Origin: Bacteroidota bacterium
GTDB taxonomy: Bacteria; Bacteroidota; Bacteroidia; AKYH767-A; 2013-40CM-41-45
Assembly: GCA_016720935.1 (NCBI GenBank)
Contig: JADKJP010000007.1
Location: forward strand, 496,001 to 560,000
DNA length: 64,000 bases
Reading direction: 5' to 3'
This document shows, in pieces, positions 18,376-26,310 of the stretch (its first letter is position 1; each line of letters opens with the position of its first letter). The position numbers were made by a program, and so were the translations under genes. Below the pieces are notes generated by a model that was not told the DNA's origin, did not search any database, and worked only from the letters and a program-made list of their open reading frames with translations.

Positions 18376-20519
18376 ATCGCCTTTGTTTTGTCATTACCTT
18401 CAAAAATCATCAGGCTTTCAATGCCATTTTTTGTAAGGTGGATCTCATATTCAAATTTACTCAACCTGATCCCTGCCAGTCTGGATGTACTTTTTGAATG
18501 AAGTTCCATACGTGTGGTATATTGCAAATCATCGGCAAACACATATTCCAATTCAAATTCATTTTTTACAGCGCTAAAAAAGGGAGCTGAAAAATCCTCG
18601 AGCCACTGTACGAGAAAATTTGTTTTAAACAGGACCGGAAAATTCTCATGCAATTTCAAATCATTGTAAAAACCCAGGAATACTTTATAACAGCTCAGGT
18701 AGAAATGATACAGAACAGAATTTCTGTCACCATCAAAAAAATTAAACCTGAATATCACTCCGTCATTTTCCAGTCGAGCAATACTTTTTGTTGATTCGCA
18801 CCAGATATTGATGCGGTTCCATTCATCTGTATAAATTAGCCATTCCTCAGTTTTTCCTTTCCAAGACCATTTGAGTGATTTCCCGGGAGCGAAATTAAAA
18901 GCTTGTTTCAGAAGCGGATTTATTTCAGGATTCCTGATCAGATCACCTTCATTTGGAACTTCAAATATTTTGAGATCAAAATCAGTTCCCCTTCTCAGGA
19001 TATAAGAAGCAATGGGATAATCCAGAGTACGAGCACCGACCTTTGGAATCGTTTGCACCTGAAAATGTATATGCGGCTCCGGTGAACGTCCTGAATTACC
19101 ACAGTTACTCAGCACATCTCCCCTTTTTACAAAATCTCCCAATTTAAAACGAAAATCTCCCGATTTCAAATGAGACAACTGAGAAAAAATACCATTACCA
19201 TGATTAAGCACGATACTGTTACCCCAATTTTCCTTTGTATTCACTTCGAAGATCGCATTCTCTTCAATATTATCAATGATCAATTCCACTGTTCCATTTC
19301 CGGGAGCAAGAACGGGTTTGTTATAACAGTAGTAGTTTTCCACCCTGTTTCCCGGCGGATAATAAGATTTCATTTCATCATCCAAAAGGATGAAATCAAA
19401 AGCTTTGCTCCAGTCTCCTAAATGTGTAATTTTTCCATCATGTCCCTGACTGATTATCCATTCACCCCAGAATGGAAGGGAGATCGGAAAATATTTCGCA
19501 AAACGGTAATTGTCTTTTGTGACTAAATAATGGTAAAGGTTTTTCTCCGGAGATGAATATTGCAGCTGAACGGCATGAATATATTTACCATCAATTCTCC
19601 ATTTCAATAAATAGAGGAAAAACAAAGTAGCGACAGCCAGTGACAAAGTAAAAGCCGGTAAATGAAATACGTTCAGTACCTCACTGCTTCCATAGTGAAT
19701 TAAGGCGACAATTGGCACCATAAAAATGACAGCGAGAAATGACCATGTACTGGTCACTACAAAAAAACCACCGATTGCGATGGCAATAAAAATATAATTA
19801 GCGCCCACAAAAAAATGAACAAGATCGCGGGTGTCGATCCCGGCAATTTTATAAAAGAAAAAGGCAGTACTAAAACCCAATAAAGCCAGCGAAAATGAAA
19901 TTCGTGAATAGAAAAATAAACCCAAGCTAATAATGAGTCCAACCAAAACATTACTTTGGAAAAATACGGCACCGAGGGAACGACAAAATATTTTAAAGAA
20001 TTCGGGCAGGTTCAGCTGATTGAACCCTTCCAACATACTGTAATAAGCTCCCTGGCTGGTTTCCAATCCAGGGGTAATACCAATCAGATTGCCAAAGTAT
20101 TTTGAACCCAACAACAACAACCAAAACGAAACAAGGAATGGTAAGCCCATGAATGGCAGCTGATATTTTGTAAGCAAACCCTGGAAAACAATTGTTACCA
20201 ACAAACAAACAATTGCCATCAAAAACAAAATCAGCCAATACAGAGGCCCGGTTTGAAAAAACGCTCCCATACCCATTCCAACAAGGGCACTGCAAAATCC
20301 GTAAAGTCCTTCACGGATGGAAACCGGATTCATAGTGAAGGACTCTGCTACAGCATTTGTAATCAGCACAGCAAACAAACCCGAAATGCCAATTACCGGA
20401 TGAATCATTGAAGCAAGCAGTAACAAAGCCCCAAACCAGAGGCTACGCGCAAAAAAGATCTGCGAATAGCTGTAAAGCAATCCGTGCGCGTGGCGTGTGA
20501 TGAGTATTTTTAATTTCAC
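18360..20519 (-). CDS. Urea transporter (SC14/UT) fused to M23 metallopeptidase
   Basis: This 719-residue fusion begins with a urea-transporter channel (about 20-305, roughly ten spans). UT-like motifs are seen at NPVSIREGLYGFCSALVG (64-81) and at GANYIFIAIAIGGFF (239-253), which matches the GxNxxLTAIALGG element of the second UT half. The rest contains an M23/LytM-type zinc peptidase (about 355-505), with H366 and D375 in HLGDWSKAFD, H440 and H450 in NHGNGIFSQLSHL, and the HxH pair H483/H485 in PHIHFQ. All ligands look intact. A C-terminal beta-rich extension follows (about 520-719). The start codon is GTG. Only 6 bases separate it from the decarboxylase gene. Whether the peptidase cuts peptidoglycan or a small peptide is unknown. 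Confidence 0.85.
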   Translation of the reverse strand: MKLKILITRHAHGLLYSYSQIFFARSLWFGALLLLASMIHPVIGISGLFAVLITNAVAESFTMNPVSIREGLYGFCSALVGMGMGAFFQTGPLYWLILFLMAIVCLLVTIVFQGLLTKYQLPFMGLPFLVSFWLLLLGSKYFGNLIGITPGLETSQGAYYSMLEGFNQLNLPEFFKIFCRSLGAVFFQSNVLVGLIISLGLFFYSRISFSLALLGFSTAFFFYKIAGIDTRDLVHFFVGANYIFIAIAIGGFFVVTSTWSFLAVIFMVPIVALIHYGSSEVLNVFHLPAFTLSLAVATLFFLYLLKWRIDGKYIHAVQLQYSSPEKNLYHYLVTKDNYRFAKYFPISLPFWGEWIISQGHDGKITHLGDWSKAFDFILLDDEMKSYYPPGNRVENYYCYNKPVLAPGNGTVELIIDNIEENAIFEVNTKENWGNSIVLNHGNGIFSQLSHLKSGDFRFKLGDFVKRGDVLSNCGNSGRSPEPHIHFQVQTIPKVGARTLDYPIASYILRRGTDFDLKIFEVPNEGDLIRNPEINPLLKQAFNFAPGKSLKWSWKGKTEEWLIYTDEWNRINIWCESTKSIARLENDGVIFRFNFFDGDRNSVLYHFYLSCYKVFLGFYNDLKLHENFPVLFKTNFLVQWLEDFSAPFFSAVKNEFELEYVFADDLQYTTRMELHSKSTSRLAGIRLSKFEYEIHLTKNGIESLMIFEGNDKTKAICEEQ

Positions 20520-20525
20520 ACGAAA

Positions 20526-21899
20526 TCAGAGCTTAAAGGTTTTGAGATGCTCAGGTTTCGATTCCAGATTTGTCAGCGTATCGATTGTTTCCCGTTCCCT
20601 GATTTTATGTACTTCCCCTTTCGTATCAATCATTACAACATTCGGACGCATCGCTATAAACTGCATCCATTGCGTCATGTTGTAGGCGCCAACTTTGTGA
20701 ACGACAACATTATCTCCACGGCTGAGCAAAGGCAGACTGACGCTTTCGCGGATCTTATCGATGTTCATGCAAAGCGGACCATACACAACCATGTCTTCTG
20801 TATGATGTGTAAATTCCTGAGCCGGCGAGATTTTATGCTCGTACCAGAATGCGGTGAAAAGAATATTCACTCCAAAATCCATAATAGTGGCTCGACGGCC
20901 ATCTGATAATCGTTTATTGGCGAGTACAGTTCCAAGTAAAAATCCTGCATCATCGATCATTGCTCTTCCTGTTTCCAAAACAAGCAGTGGCAAATCCTCC
21001 TGCTTAAATCCAAAATTCAGAATTGTGGAAGTAATGGCTTCCGCATAATCATCAAAGCCCGGACTGATATCGGATCCCGGAAGATAGGAACCACGCAGGG
21101 TATTTGTAGACGCAAAACCTCCACCCAGATCGAGGTACTGTATGGACTTATCCCACTTCAGCTTGATGTTGTAAGCCAGGTCGCACAATTTGCTTGCGGC
21201 AATCGCGTACGCGTTTGCTGTAAGCATGAAAGTACCAATGTGACAATGAAGTCCCACGAGTTCCATCCGCTCGCAGTTCATAATTTTCACAATTGCCTGC
21301 CATGCCTGGTAGGACTCATAATTAAATCCAAAACGATCCCAAAGTGGATAAACTCCAACATCCATATTTACACGGATGGCAACTTTGGCTTTTTTCTTTG
21401 ACGTTTCTGTAATCTCAATGAGATCATACAATTCATCGAAATGATCAATGTGAATCAGTGATTCATTTTCTATAGCTCGTTTTAATTCATCAGTAGATTT
21501 TTCCGGTCCGTTGAAAATTATTTTATTGCCGGGAACTCCATTACGAATGGCTTTTTCATATTCGAATCCACTGACGACCTCCGCCCAGGATCCTTCCTGG
21601 TGAAATACATTACAAACGGCATCGAGGTAATTTGTTTTATAACTCCAGGCAAACTGTACTTTAGGATATCTCGTTTTAAAAGCTCTTAGCGCCGACTGAT
21701 ATGTCTTTCGCATTGTACGCTCCGAAATCACAAAGCAGGGTGAACCATATTCATCGATAATTCGCTTAACAGGAACACTATCAATGTGGGAAGTTGGAGC
21801 ATATTCAGTACGGGTACCGAATTTATTCATAAGTCCCGAATTCATCTTGCGGATAATCGGTCGCTCGTAACGTAATTTAGTTTCTGACTCTGCTGACAT
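20526..21899 (-). CDS. Fold-III PLP decarboxylase related to diaminopimelate decarboxylase
   Basis: This 457-residue pyridoxal-phosphate enzyme has the alanine-racemase-like barrel of DapDC/ornithine/carboxynorspermidine decarboxylases. The PLP lysine is K88 (FAWSYKTN). H218 and H220 (GLHCHIGT), the phosphate loop DLGGGFA (257-263) and ETGR (309-312) are present. The dimer-interface cysteine is C377 (VVYGPLCMNID), followed by GAYNMTQWMQF. An N-terminal extension of about 40 residues and divergent active-site sequence make true LysA unlikely. It probably decarboxylates another amino acid or a conjugate made by the adjacent ATP-grasp enzyme. There are 18 bases between it and the ATP-grasp gene. 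Confidence 0.85.
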   Translation of the reverse strand: MSAESETKLRYERPIIRKMNSGLMNKFGTRTEYAPTSHIDSVPVKRIIDEYGSPCFVISERTMRKTYQSALRAFKTRYPKVQFAWSYKTNYLDAVCNVFHQEGSWAEVVSGFEYEKAIRNGVPGNKIIFNGPEKSTDELKRAIENESLIHIDHFDELYDLIEITETSKKKAKVAIRVNMDVGVYPLWDRFGFNYESYQAWQAIVKIMNCERMELVGLHCHIGTFMLTANAYAIAASKLCDLAYNIKLKWDKSIQYLDLGGGFASTNTLRGSYLPGSDISPGFDDYAEAITSTILNFGFKQEDLPLLVLETGRAMIDDAGFLLGTVLANKRLSDGRRATIMDFGVNILFTAFWYEHKISPAQEFTHHTEDMVVYGPLCMNIDKIRESVSLPLLSRGDNVVVHKVGAYNMTQWMQFIAMRPNVVMIDTKGEVHKIRERETIDTLTNLESKPEHLKTFKL

Positions 21900-21917
21900 A
21901 CGTGCTGTAATTAAAAA

Positions 21918-22967
21918 TTAATTTTCTCCAAAAGCGGAGAAATGTTGAAATTGTTCGATATCAATTATCATATCCCAGGAATAACGAATAAATGTTTTTC
22001 CCACTGCATAAGTCGTAAACGGCTCCACTTTCTCACCTAACGCAAGTTTTACCAGTGATGCAGGTTGATTTTGTCCGGCACCAACAGTAAGATAAATCCA
22101 GGCCGGAAACCGTGGATTCACTTCCATAAAATATGGTCGCCCATCGGCAGTAACCATCAGCTCAAGTTCGCAACCGCCTCTCCAGTTTGTCGCTTTGATA
22201 AAATCCTTTGCAAGCTTTATTAATTTAGAATCTTCCAGTGTTACACCAGCCCAGGCTTTTCCTTTATCGGTGATGAATAATTTTCTCATCGGGATCGCTG
22301 AAATTGTATTCCCCTCCCCGTCTCCTAAGGCTGCGACATTGATTTCCGTTCCATTGATAAATTCCTGAACAATGATCGGAAGCCCCCATTTGGCCTCAAG
22401 TTTATAAAAAGCTTTTTGAGCCTGCTCAAGAGTCTGACAAACTGAAGCATCATAATATTTTCCTTTTACAACCAGTGGATAATTAAAGTGAGCTGCTACA
22501 GCCGGCAATTCAGCGGCAGTGTATATGGTCCGGTCGCGAGGTACGAGAAAATTGTTCTTTTTACAAAAAGCAAAAAGATTGATTTTATCACGAGCCTCAA
22601 ATTGTTCAGCGCTTGGCATAAAGGTGTGAATGCCCATCTCCTTCAACTTTGGAGTCAGTTTGATAAAATTATACAGCTCAGCATCAAAATTGGGAATCAA
22701 GACATCAATTTTTTCCTTTTCGTGTATGTACTCCAGCCGTGTTAAAAGTGATTCACTTCCGGCTGAAGGATAAGGAATCTGATAGGTCTTGTCGGCGATA
22801 CCTTCCATGTAGATTCCCGGTTCAAGACTTTCGTAGGATAGTCCGATGATTCTAACCTTAAAATCAGCACAATCCCTGATCCCGCGTGCAACGGCAACTC
22901 CGGGTCCCGGGCTGTCCACAGCATTCAGTCCTGTAAGGGCTACTGTAATTGTTCGATTATTTGACAT
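21918..22967 (-). CDS. ATP-grasp ligase of the PqqD-linked operon
   Basis: This 349-residue protein has an N-terminal nucleotide-binding-like subdomain (VALTGLNAVDSPGPGVAVARG). A CarB/D-Ala-D-Ala-ligase-like ATP-grasp fold follows: ATP-binding lysine in YPLVVKGKYYDAS, hinge VQEFINGTEINV, and the metal-binding C-terminal element CELELMVTADGRPYFMEVNPRFP split around E and N. Such enzymes activate a carboxylate as an acyl phosphate and join it to an amine or thiol. It overlaps the pqqD-like gene by 11 bases, so it is translationally coupled. The pairing suggests that the PqqD-like protein presents the substrate. The substrate itself is unknown. Confidence 0.87.
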   Translation of the reverse strand: MSNNRTITVALTGLNAVDSPGPGVAVARGIRDCADFKVRIIGLSYESLEPGIYMEGIADKTYQIPYPSAGSESLLTRLEYIHEKEKIDVLIPNFDAELYNFIKLTPKLKEMGIHTFMPSAEQFEARDKINLFAFCKKNNFLVPRDRTIYTAAELPAVAAHFNYPLVVKGKYYDASVCQTLEQAQKAFYKLEAKWGLPIIVQEFINGTEINVAALGDGEGNTISAIPMRKLFITDKGKAWAGVTLEDSKLIKLAKDFIKATNWRGGCELELMVTADGRPYFMEVNPRFPAWIYLTVGAGQNQPASLVKLALGEKVEPFTTYAVGKTFIRYSWDMIIDIEQFQHFSAFGEN

Positions 22968-23208
22968 CCCCGTTCATTAAATGATTATCACGCAGTTCCT
23001 GAAGAAATTCATCAAGATCTCTTTCGATCGTAGATTTTTCTACATCATACTTAGCCAAGAGTACCTTCTTGATTTCCTCAGGAGATTTATCCAATTTTAA
23101 CATCGCAATAATATCTGTCGCAACAGCATTACTTGAAAAGGAATCCCCATTGGTAGGGTTAAAAAGGTAGCCGGATTCACTGACCGCGATATTGCTTAAT
23201 AGTTTCAT
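22957..23208 (-). CDS. PqqD-like (RRE-type) small protein
   Basis: This 83-residue winged-helix protein resembles PqqD. It has the opening strand pair (SESGYLFNPTNGDSFSSN), a helix (AVATDIIAMLKLDKSPEEI), then the wHTH-like YDVEKSTIERDLDEFLQELRD. In RiPP pathways this domain (the RRE) holds the leader of a precursor peptide for modifying enzymes. It is the first gene of a six-gene operon and overlaps the ATP-grasp gene. No precursor peptide gene is visible on either side, so it may bind a protein or peptide encoded elsewhere. Confidence 0.82.
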   Translation of the reverse strand: MKLLSNIAVSESGYLFNPTNGDSFSSNAVATDIIAMLKLDKSPEEIKKVLLAKYDVEKSTIERDLDEFLQELRDNHLMNGDVK

Positions 23209-23285
23209 GATGTGGGATGTAGTGCCGTTTTAGATGGATATTTTCGTACAAGGTTTAATGAAAGAGAAAATATCATTTCAATACA

Positions 23286-23316
23286 CAAATATGGATCAGT
23301 TCATCACTCCAGACAA
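23286..23316 (-). promoter_or_regulatory. Promoter of the pqqD-like operon
   Basis: Read on the minus strand: TTG (23316-23314), 20 bases, CATATTTG (23293-23286). One mismatch to TAnnTTTG. It leaves a leader of about 75 bases before the pqqD-like ATG at 23208, with no Shine-Dalgarno. The 256-base gap 23209-23464 holds no supported reading frame. Confidence 0.45.
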
Positions 23317-23464
23317 AATTTCATAGGTGAACAGGTTGAAATTACCGGAGTTTAAAGGATTTCGGGGGATTTGTATACACCTGAACAGCAGGGCCAATAC
23401 AAAAGAATCAATATGGCAAAGCATTATCCCGTCAGAACAAAATCATGTATTTTCAAAGACAAAA

Positions 23465-24163
23465 TTAATGTTTGATATTCTTCGCAAGAAATTCATTTAC
23501 AGCAGAAATGTAGGTAGCTCCCACAGGAATTTCTTTGCCGGCGATTCGAATCATTTTATTGCGGATACTTTCTATTCTTTTCAATGGAACGATATAGCTT
23601 CTGTGCACCCTCATAAAATCCTCATGAGGAAGTAATTCGAGAATTGACTTGAGGCTCATCAATGTTCTGACAGGAGTTTCTCCGCAATAAATCTTTATGT
23701 AATCATCCCATCCTTCAATAAATAATATACTACTCAGGTTCACTTTTACCATCTGGTAATCTGATTTCACAAAAATAAAAGACTCATCCTGCTTTTCGGG
23801 ATTTTTCAATTTGTACAATTGATACGCTTTGTTTACTGCTTTTTGAAAACGATCAAAACCAAAAGGCTTCAGGAGATAATCCACAACATTTAATTCAAAA
23901 CCCTGAACTGCATACTTATCAAATGCAGTAGTAAAAATTATCCAGGGAGGGTTCTCCAAAGATTTCAACAACTGAATTCCATTGATGTGAGGCATCTGAA
24001 TGTCAAGGAAAACAAGGTCTACTTCTGATTTATGGATGTACTCCGACGCATTTATCGCATCATGAAAAGTTGCAACCAGATTGAGAAATGGGATCTGGCT
24101 GACAAATGATTCAATCAGTTCTACCGCGAAAGGTTCATCGTCTACAATAATACAACGGAGCAT
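23465..24163 (-). CDS. LytTR-type response regulator
   Basis: This 232-residue transcription factor has a CheY-like receiver (1-120, phosphoacceptor D54 in VFLDIQMP, acidic pair in VDDE). A LytTR DNA-binding domain follows (about 130-230: FIFVKSDYQMVKVNLSSILF, then EDFMRVHRSYIVPLKRI). It starts 1 base after the kinase gene ends, so kinase and regulator form a pair. It lies directly upstream of the pqqD-like operon on the same strand, with a separate promoter in between. Control of that operon by this regulator is plausible but not shown. Confidence 0.92.
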   Translation of the reverse strand: MLRCIIVDDEPFAVELIESFVSQIPFLNLVATFHDAINASEYIHKSEVDLVFLDIQMPHINGIQLLKSLENPPWIIFTTAFDKYAVQGFELNVVDYLLKPFGFDRFQKAVNKAYQLYKLKNPEKQDESFIFVKSDYQMVKVNLSSILFIEGWDDYIKIYCGETPVRTLMSLKSILELLPHEDFMRVHRSYIVPLKRIESIRNKMIRIAGKEIPVGATYISAVNEFLAKNIKH

Positions 24164-24164
24164 A

Positions 24165-25226
24165 TCAGATCAATTCAAGTTGAACGACAAAATTAGCATT
24201 AGCATCATCAATCATTAATTTGTGTCTGCCGGGATACAATAAGTTCAGTCTCTTTTTCGTATTTGTTATACCGATACCCGTGGATTCAGTAAGGATATTA
24301 CTGTAATTAAATATTCTATTTGTTGTCACCAATTTAATTTTGTGCTCCTCAATAGAAATTGTGATAGTAATTGTTGAATCCTCATGAGTAGACACGCCAT
24401 ATTTAAAAGCATTTTCAATAAAAGGTATAAGAATCAGTGGAGCAATACTTCTTCCCTGCGGATTTCCAATAACATTATAAACCACTGTGACTTTATCCGT
24501 CAATCTCATTTTTTGCAAATCAACAAACCGGTTAATGTATTCGATTTCCATTTCAATGGGAACCAAATCCTGTTTTGCCTCGCTCATCACATAACGCATC
24601 ATTTCAGAAAGCTTTAATACTGCTTCAGGAGTCTGATCAGATTTTTTTGAGGCTAAAGAATAAATCGTATTCAATGTATTGAATAAAAAATGTGGGTTTA
24701 TTTGCGCTTTCAACAAAGACAATTCATTCAATCTTTTTTCGTATTCAATTTCCTTACTACGCTTTTCCGACAAGAACCATAAATCAATGATCTGCCCAAT
24801 ACCACTGGCAATAAAAACCAAAGAAATCAAGAGGATGCTTGAAATAAGCATCCCCCTGTTGATTGGAACACCCGGATTTATTATTAAGAAAGGAATAATC
24901 GTGAGTGCAATGAAAACCAGTACACATCCAAAAACACTAAATGCATATTCCCATCTCTTTTGCCTGGACAACAATTTCGGAATCAGTACAAGTGAATTCA
25001 GGTAGTAAAAAGAAACAAGCGAAAGATAAAGGATTACGACTACAGTAAACGGAGGAGCTGAAGGAGGCGGCATTTCCTCTTCGACAGGATTTTGTCGGAA
25101 TTCCTCCATTCTGAATGGAGGCGGACCGGCAGGCCGGACAAGTTTTGGGAAATAAATAGAATGCAAACTGATCAGAGCTGCCCAGATCAATGCATGAGAA
25201 ATTATTTTACGAATATTCAGTTTCAC
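24165..25226 (-). CDS. LytS/YehU-type sensor histidine kinase
   Basis: This 353-residue membrane kinase has four predicted transmembrane segments (about 10-27, 60-82, 95-117, 128-148) and no extracytoplasmic sensor of size. A proline-rich loop (RPAGPPPFRMEEF to EEEMPPPSAPPF) lies after the first segment. The His_kinase domain has H179 in QINPHFLFNTLNT, and the ATPase domain has N-box IPFIENAFKYG and G-box GIGITNTKKRL. The start is GTG at 25226, only a few bases after a good -7 box. It is co-transcribed with the LytTR regulator. Confidence 0.92.
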   Translation of the reverse strand: MKLNIRKIISHALIWAALISLHSIYFPKLVRPAGPPPFRMEEFRQNPVEEEMPPPSAPPFTVVVILYLSLVSFYYLNSLVLIPKLLSRQKRWEYAFSVFGCVLVFIALTIIPFLIINPGVPINRGMLISSILLISLVFIASGIGQIIDLWFLSEKRSKEIEYEKRLNELSLLKAQINPHFLFNTLNTIYSLASKKSDQTPEAVLKLSEMMRYVMSEAKQDLVPIEMEIEYINRFVDLQKMRLTDKVTVVYNVIGNPQGRSIAPLILIPFIENAFKYGVSTHEDSTITITISIEEHKIKLVTTNRIFNYSNILTESTGIGITNTKKRLNLLYPGRHKLMIDDANANFVVQLELI

Positions 25227-25235
25227 AAGTTAGCC

Positions 25236-25269
25236 CAAATGTAAGTGTCGGGGAGATAACATTTACCAA
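25236..25269 (-). promoter_or_regulatory. Possible promoter of the LytS/LytT pair
   Basis: Read on the minus strand: TTG (25269-25267), 23 bases, then TACATTTG (25243-25236), a perfect -7 with a spacer at the long end. The leader would be almost absent before the GTG start at 25226. Confidence 0.4.
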
Positions 25270-25406
25270 TTTCCGGTAAATTGATGGTATTTATCTGTGA
25301 ACAGATGTGAAAAAACAGACTCTGTCAAAGGAATGTCAACTGCGTAAGTACTAAATCATTTTCAAAATCAAAGAAATTTCTATTTCCGTCCAAATTGACA
25401 ATGATC

Positions 25407-25994
25407 TCAATTCATCGTTAAAATACCTGTTTCAATAAATCCATCATCAACCTCCCTAACTTCTCCCGCTTTCAATTCCTTTAAAAAAATAGTACCTATT
25501 CGAATTCTAAGCAAACGAAGAGTAGGATAACCCACCGCTGCAGTCATTTTCCGAATCTGTCGATACTTGCCTTCCGATATGGTGATTGAAATCCAGCTGG
25601 TAGGGCCATGACGATCATCCCTGATCTTCCTTGTTCTTGGAGGAAAATCAGGACTGCTTTCCAACTTGAAGACCTTGCAAGGAAGCGTTTGATATTTTAC
25701 ATCCCTTATCCCAATTTCAACGCCCTGCTTCAATAGCTCTATTGCATCTGGTGTAATATCACCATCAAGCTGCGCAAAATATTCTTTTTCCACCTTTTTA
25801 CTCCGCACCCTTTCACTGGTAATCCCGTTTGTTGTAAGAAGAAGCAAACCTTCACTTTCTTCATCCAATCTTCCAATCGCCATCGTACCCTCCGGGAAAT
25901 CGTATAAAGAACCCAGTAATTTTTTTCTGGGCAATTCACAAACGAACTGACTGAGATAACCGTAGGGTTTGTGGATGAGGAAATGGCGGTGCAT
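25407..25994 (-). CDS. RluE/RsuA-family 23S rRNA pseudouridine synthase
   Basis: This 195-residue RsuA-family enzyme isomerises a specific uridine in rRNA. It lacks the N-terminal S4 domain and starts directly with the catalytic core (HRHFLIHKPYGYLSQF), like E. coli RluE, which acts on U2457. Catalytic D44 is in the motif GRLDEESEGLLLLT. The C-terminal ISEGKYRQIRKMTAAVGYPTLRLLRIRIG is typical. Specificity for U2457 is inferred from domain make-up only. Heptamer repeats lie immediately upstream of its start. Confidence 0.88.
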   Translation of the reverse strand: MHRHFLIHKPYGYLSQFVCELPRKKLLGSLYDFPEGTMAIGRLDEESEGLLLLTTNGITSERVRSKKVEKEYFAQLDGDITPDAIELLKQGVEIGIRDVKYQTLPCKVFKLESSPDFPPRTRKIRDDRHGPTSWISITISEGKYRQIRKMTAAVGYPTLRLLRIRIGTIFLKELKAGEVREVDDGFIETGILTMN

Positions 25995-26005
25995 ATTTCG
26001 GGTTC

Positions 26006-26197
26006 GAGGATTGAGGATTTAAGATTGAAGATTGAGGATTGAAGATTGAGGATTGAAGATTGAGGATTGAAGATTGAGGATTGAAGATTGAGGATTGAAG
26101 ATTGAGGATTGTGGATTGTGGATTGAAGATTGAGGATTGAAGATTGAAGATTGAAGATTGTGGATTGAAGATTGAGGATTGAAGATTGAGGATTGAA
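26006..26197. repeat. Heptamer repeat block 1 (RRGATTG)
   Basis: About 190 bases of nearly perfect 7-base units, AAGATTG alternating with AGGATTG and a few TGGATTG, giving a 14-base higher period. It is intergenic, between the RluE-like and DinB-like genes. Because 7 is not a multiple of 3, all frames on the minus strand stay open and mimic Gln/Ser/Asn-rich proteins. Confidence 0.95.
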
Positions 26198-26235
26198 GTA
26201 TCTGATACCATATTCGAGGTATACAATAAATCTAC

Positions 26236-26305
26236 CAAGCACTAAGCACTAAGCACCAAGCACTAAGCACTAAGCACTAACAACTAACAACTAACAACTA
26301 ACAAC
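26236..26305. repeat. Heptamer repeat block 2 (YAAGCAC / TAACAAC)
   Basis: Ten 7-base units: six of YAAGCAC followed by four of TAACAAC. It is separated from block 1 by about 38 bases of unique sequence and ends just before the stop codon of the DinB-like gene at 26311. Confidence 0.93.
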
Positions 26306-26310
26306 TAAAA

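Noticed and set aside
20526..21899. Straight annotation as lysA (diaminopimelate decarboxylase)
   Set aside because: Motif contexts differ from LysA and the gene is locked into an operon with a PqqD-like protein and an ATP-grasp enzyme; a family-level call is safer.
25739..26242. Apparent 167- and 100-residue minus-strand proteins rich in repeated NLQSSIFNPQS
   Set aside because: They are translations of the heptamer repeats, which stay open in every frame because 7 is not a multiple of 3. One also runs antisense-frame through the real pseudouridine synthase gene. No start signal or family.
26006..26305. CRISPR array
   Set aside because: The units are direct 7-base repeats with no spacers, and no cas gene is in the window.
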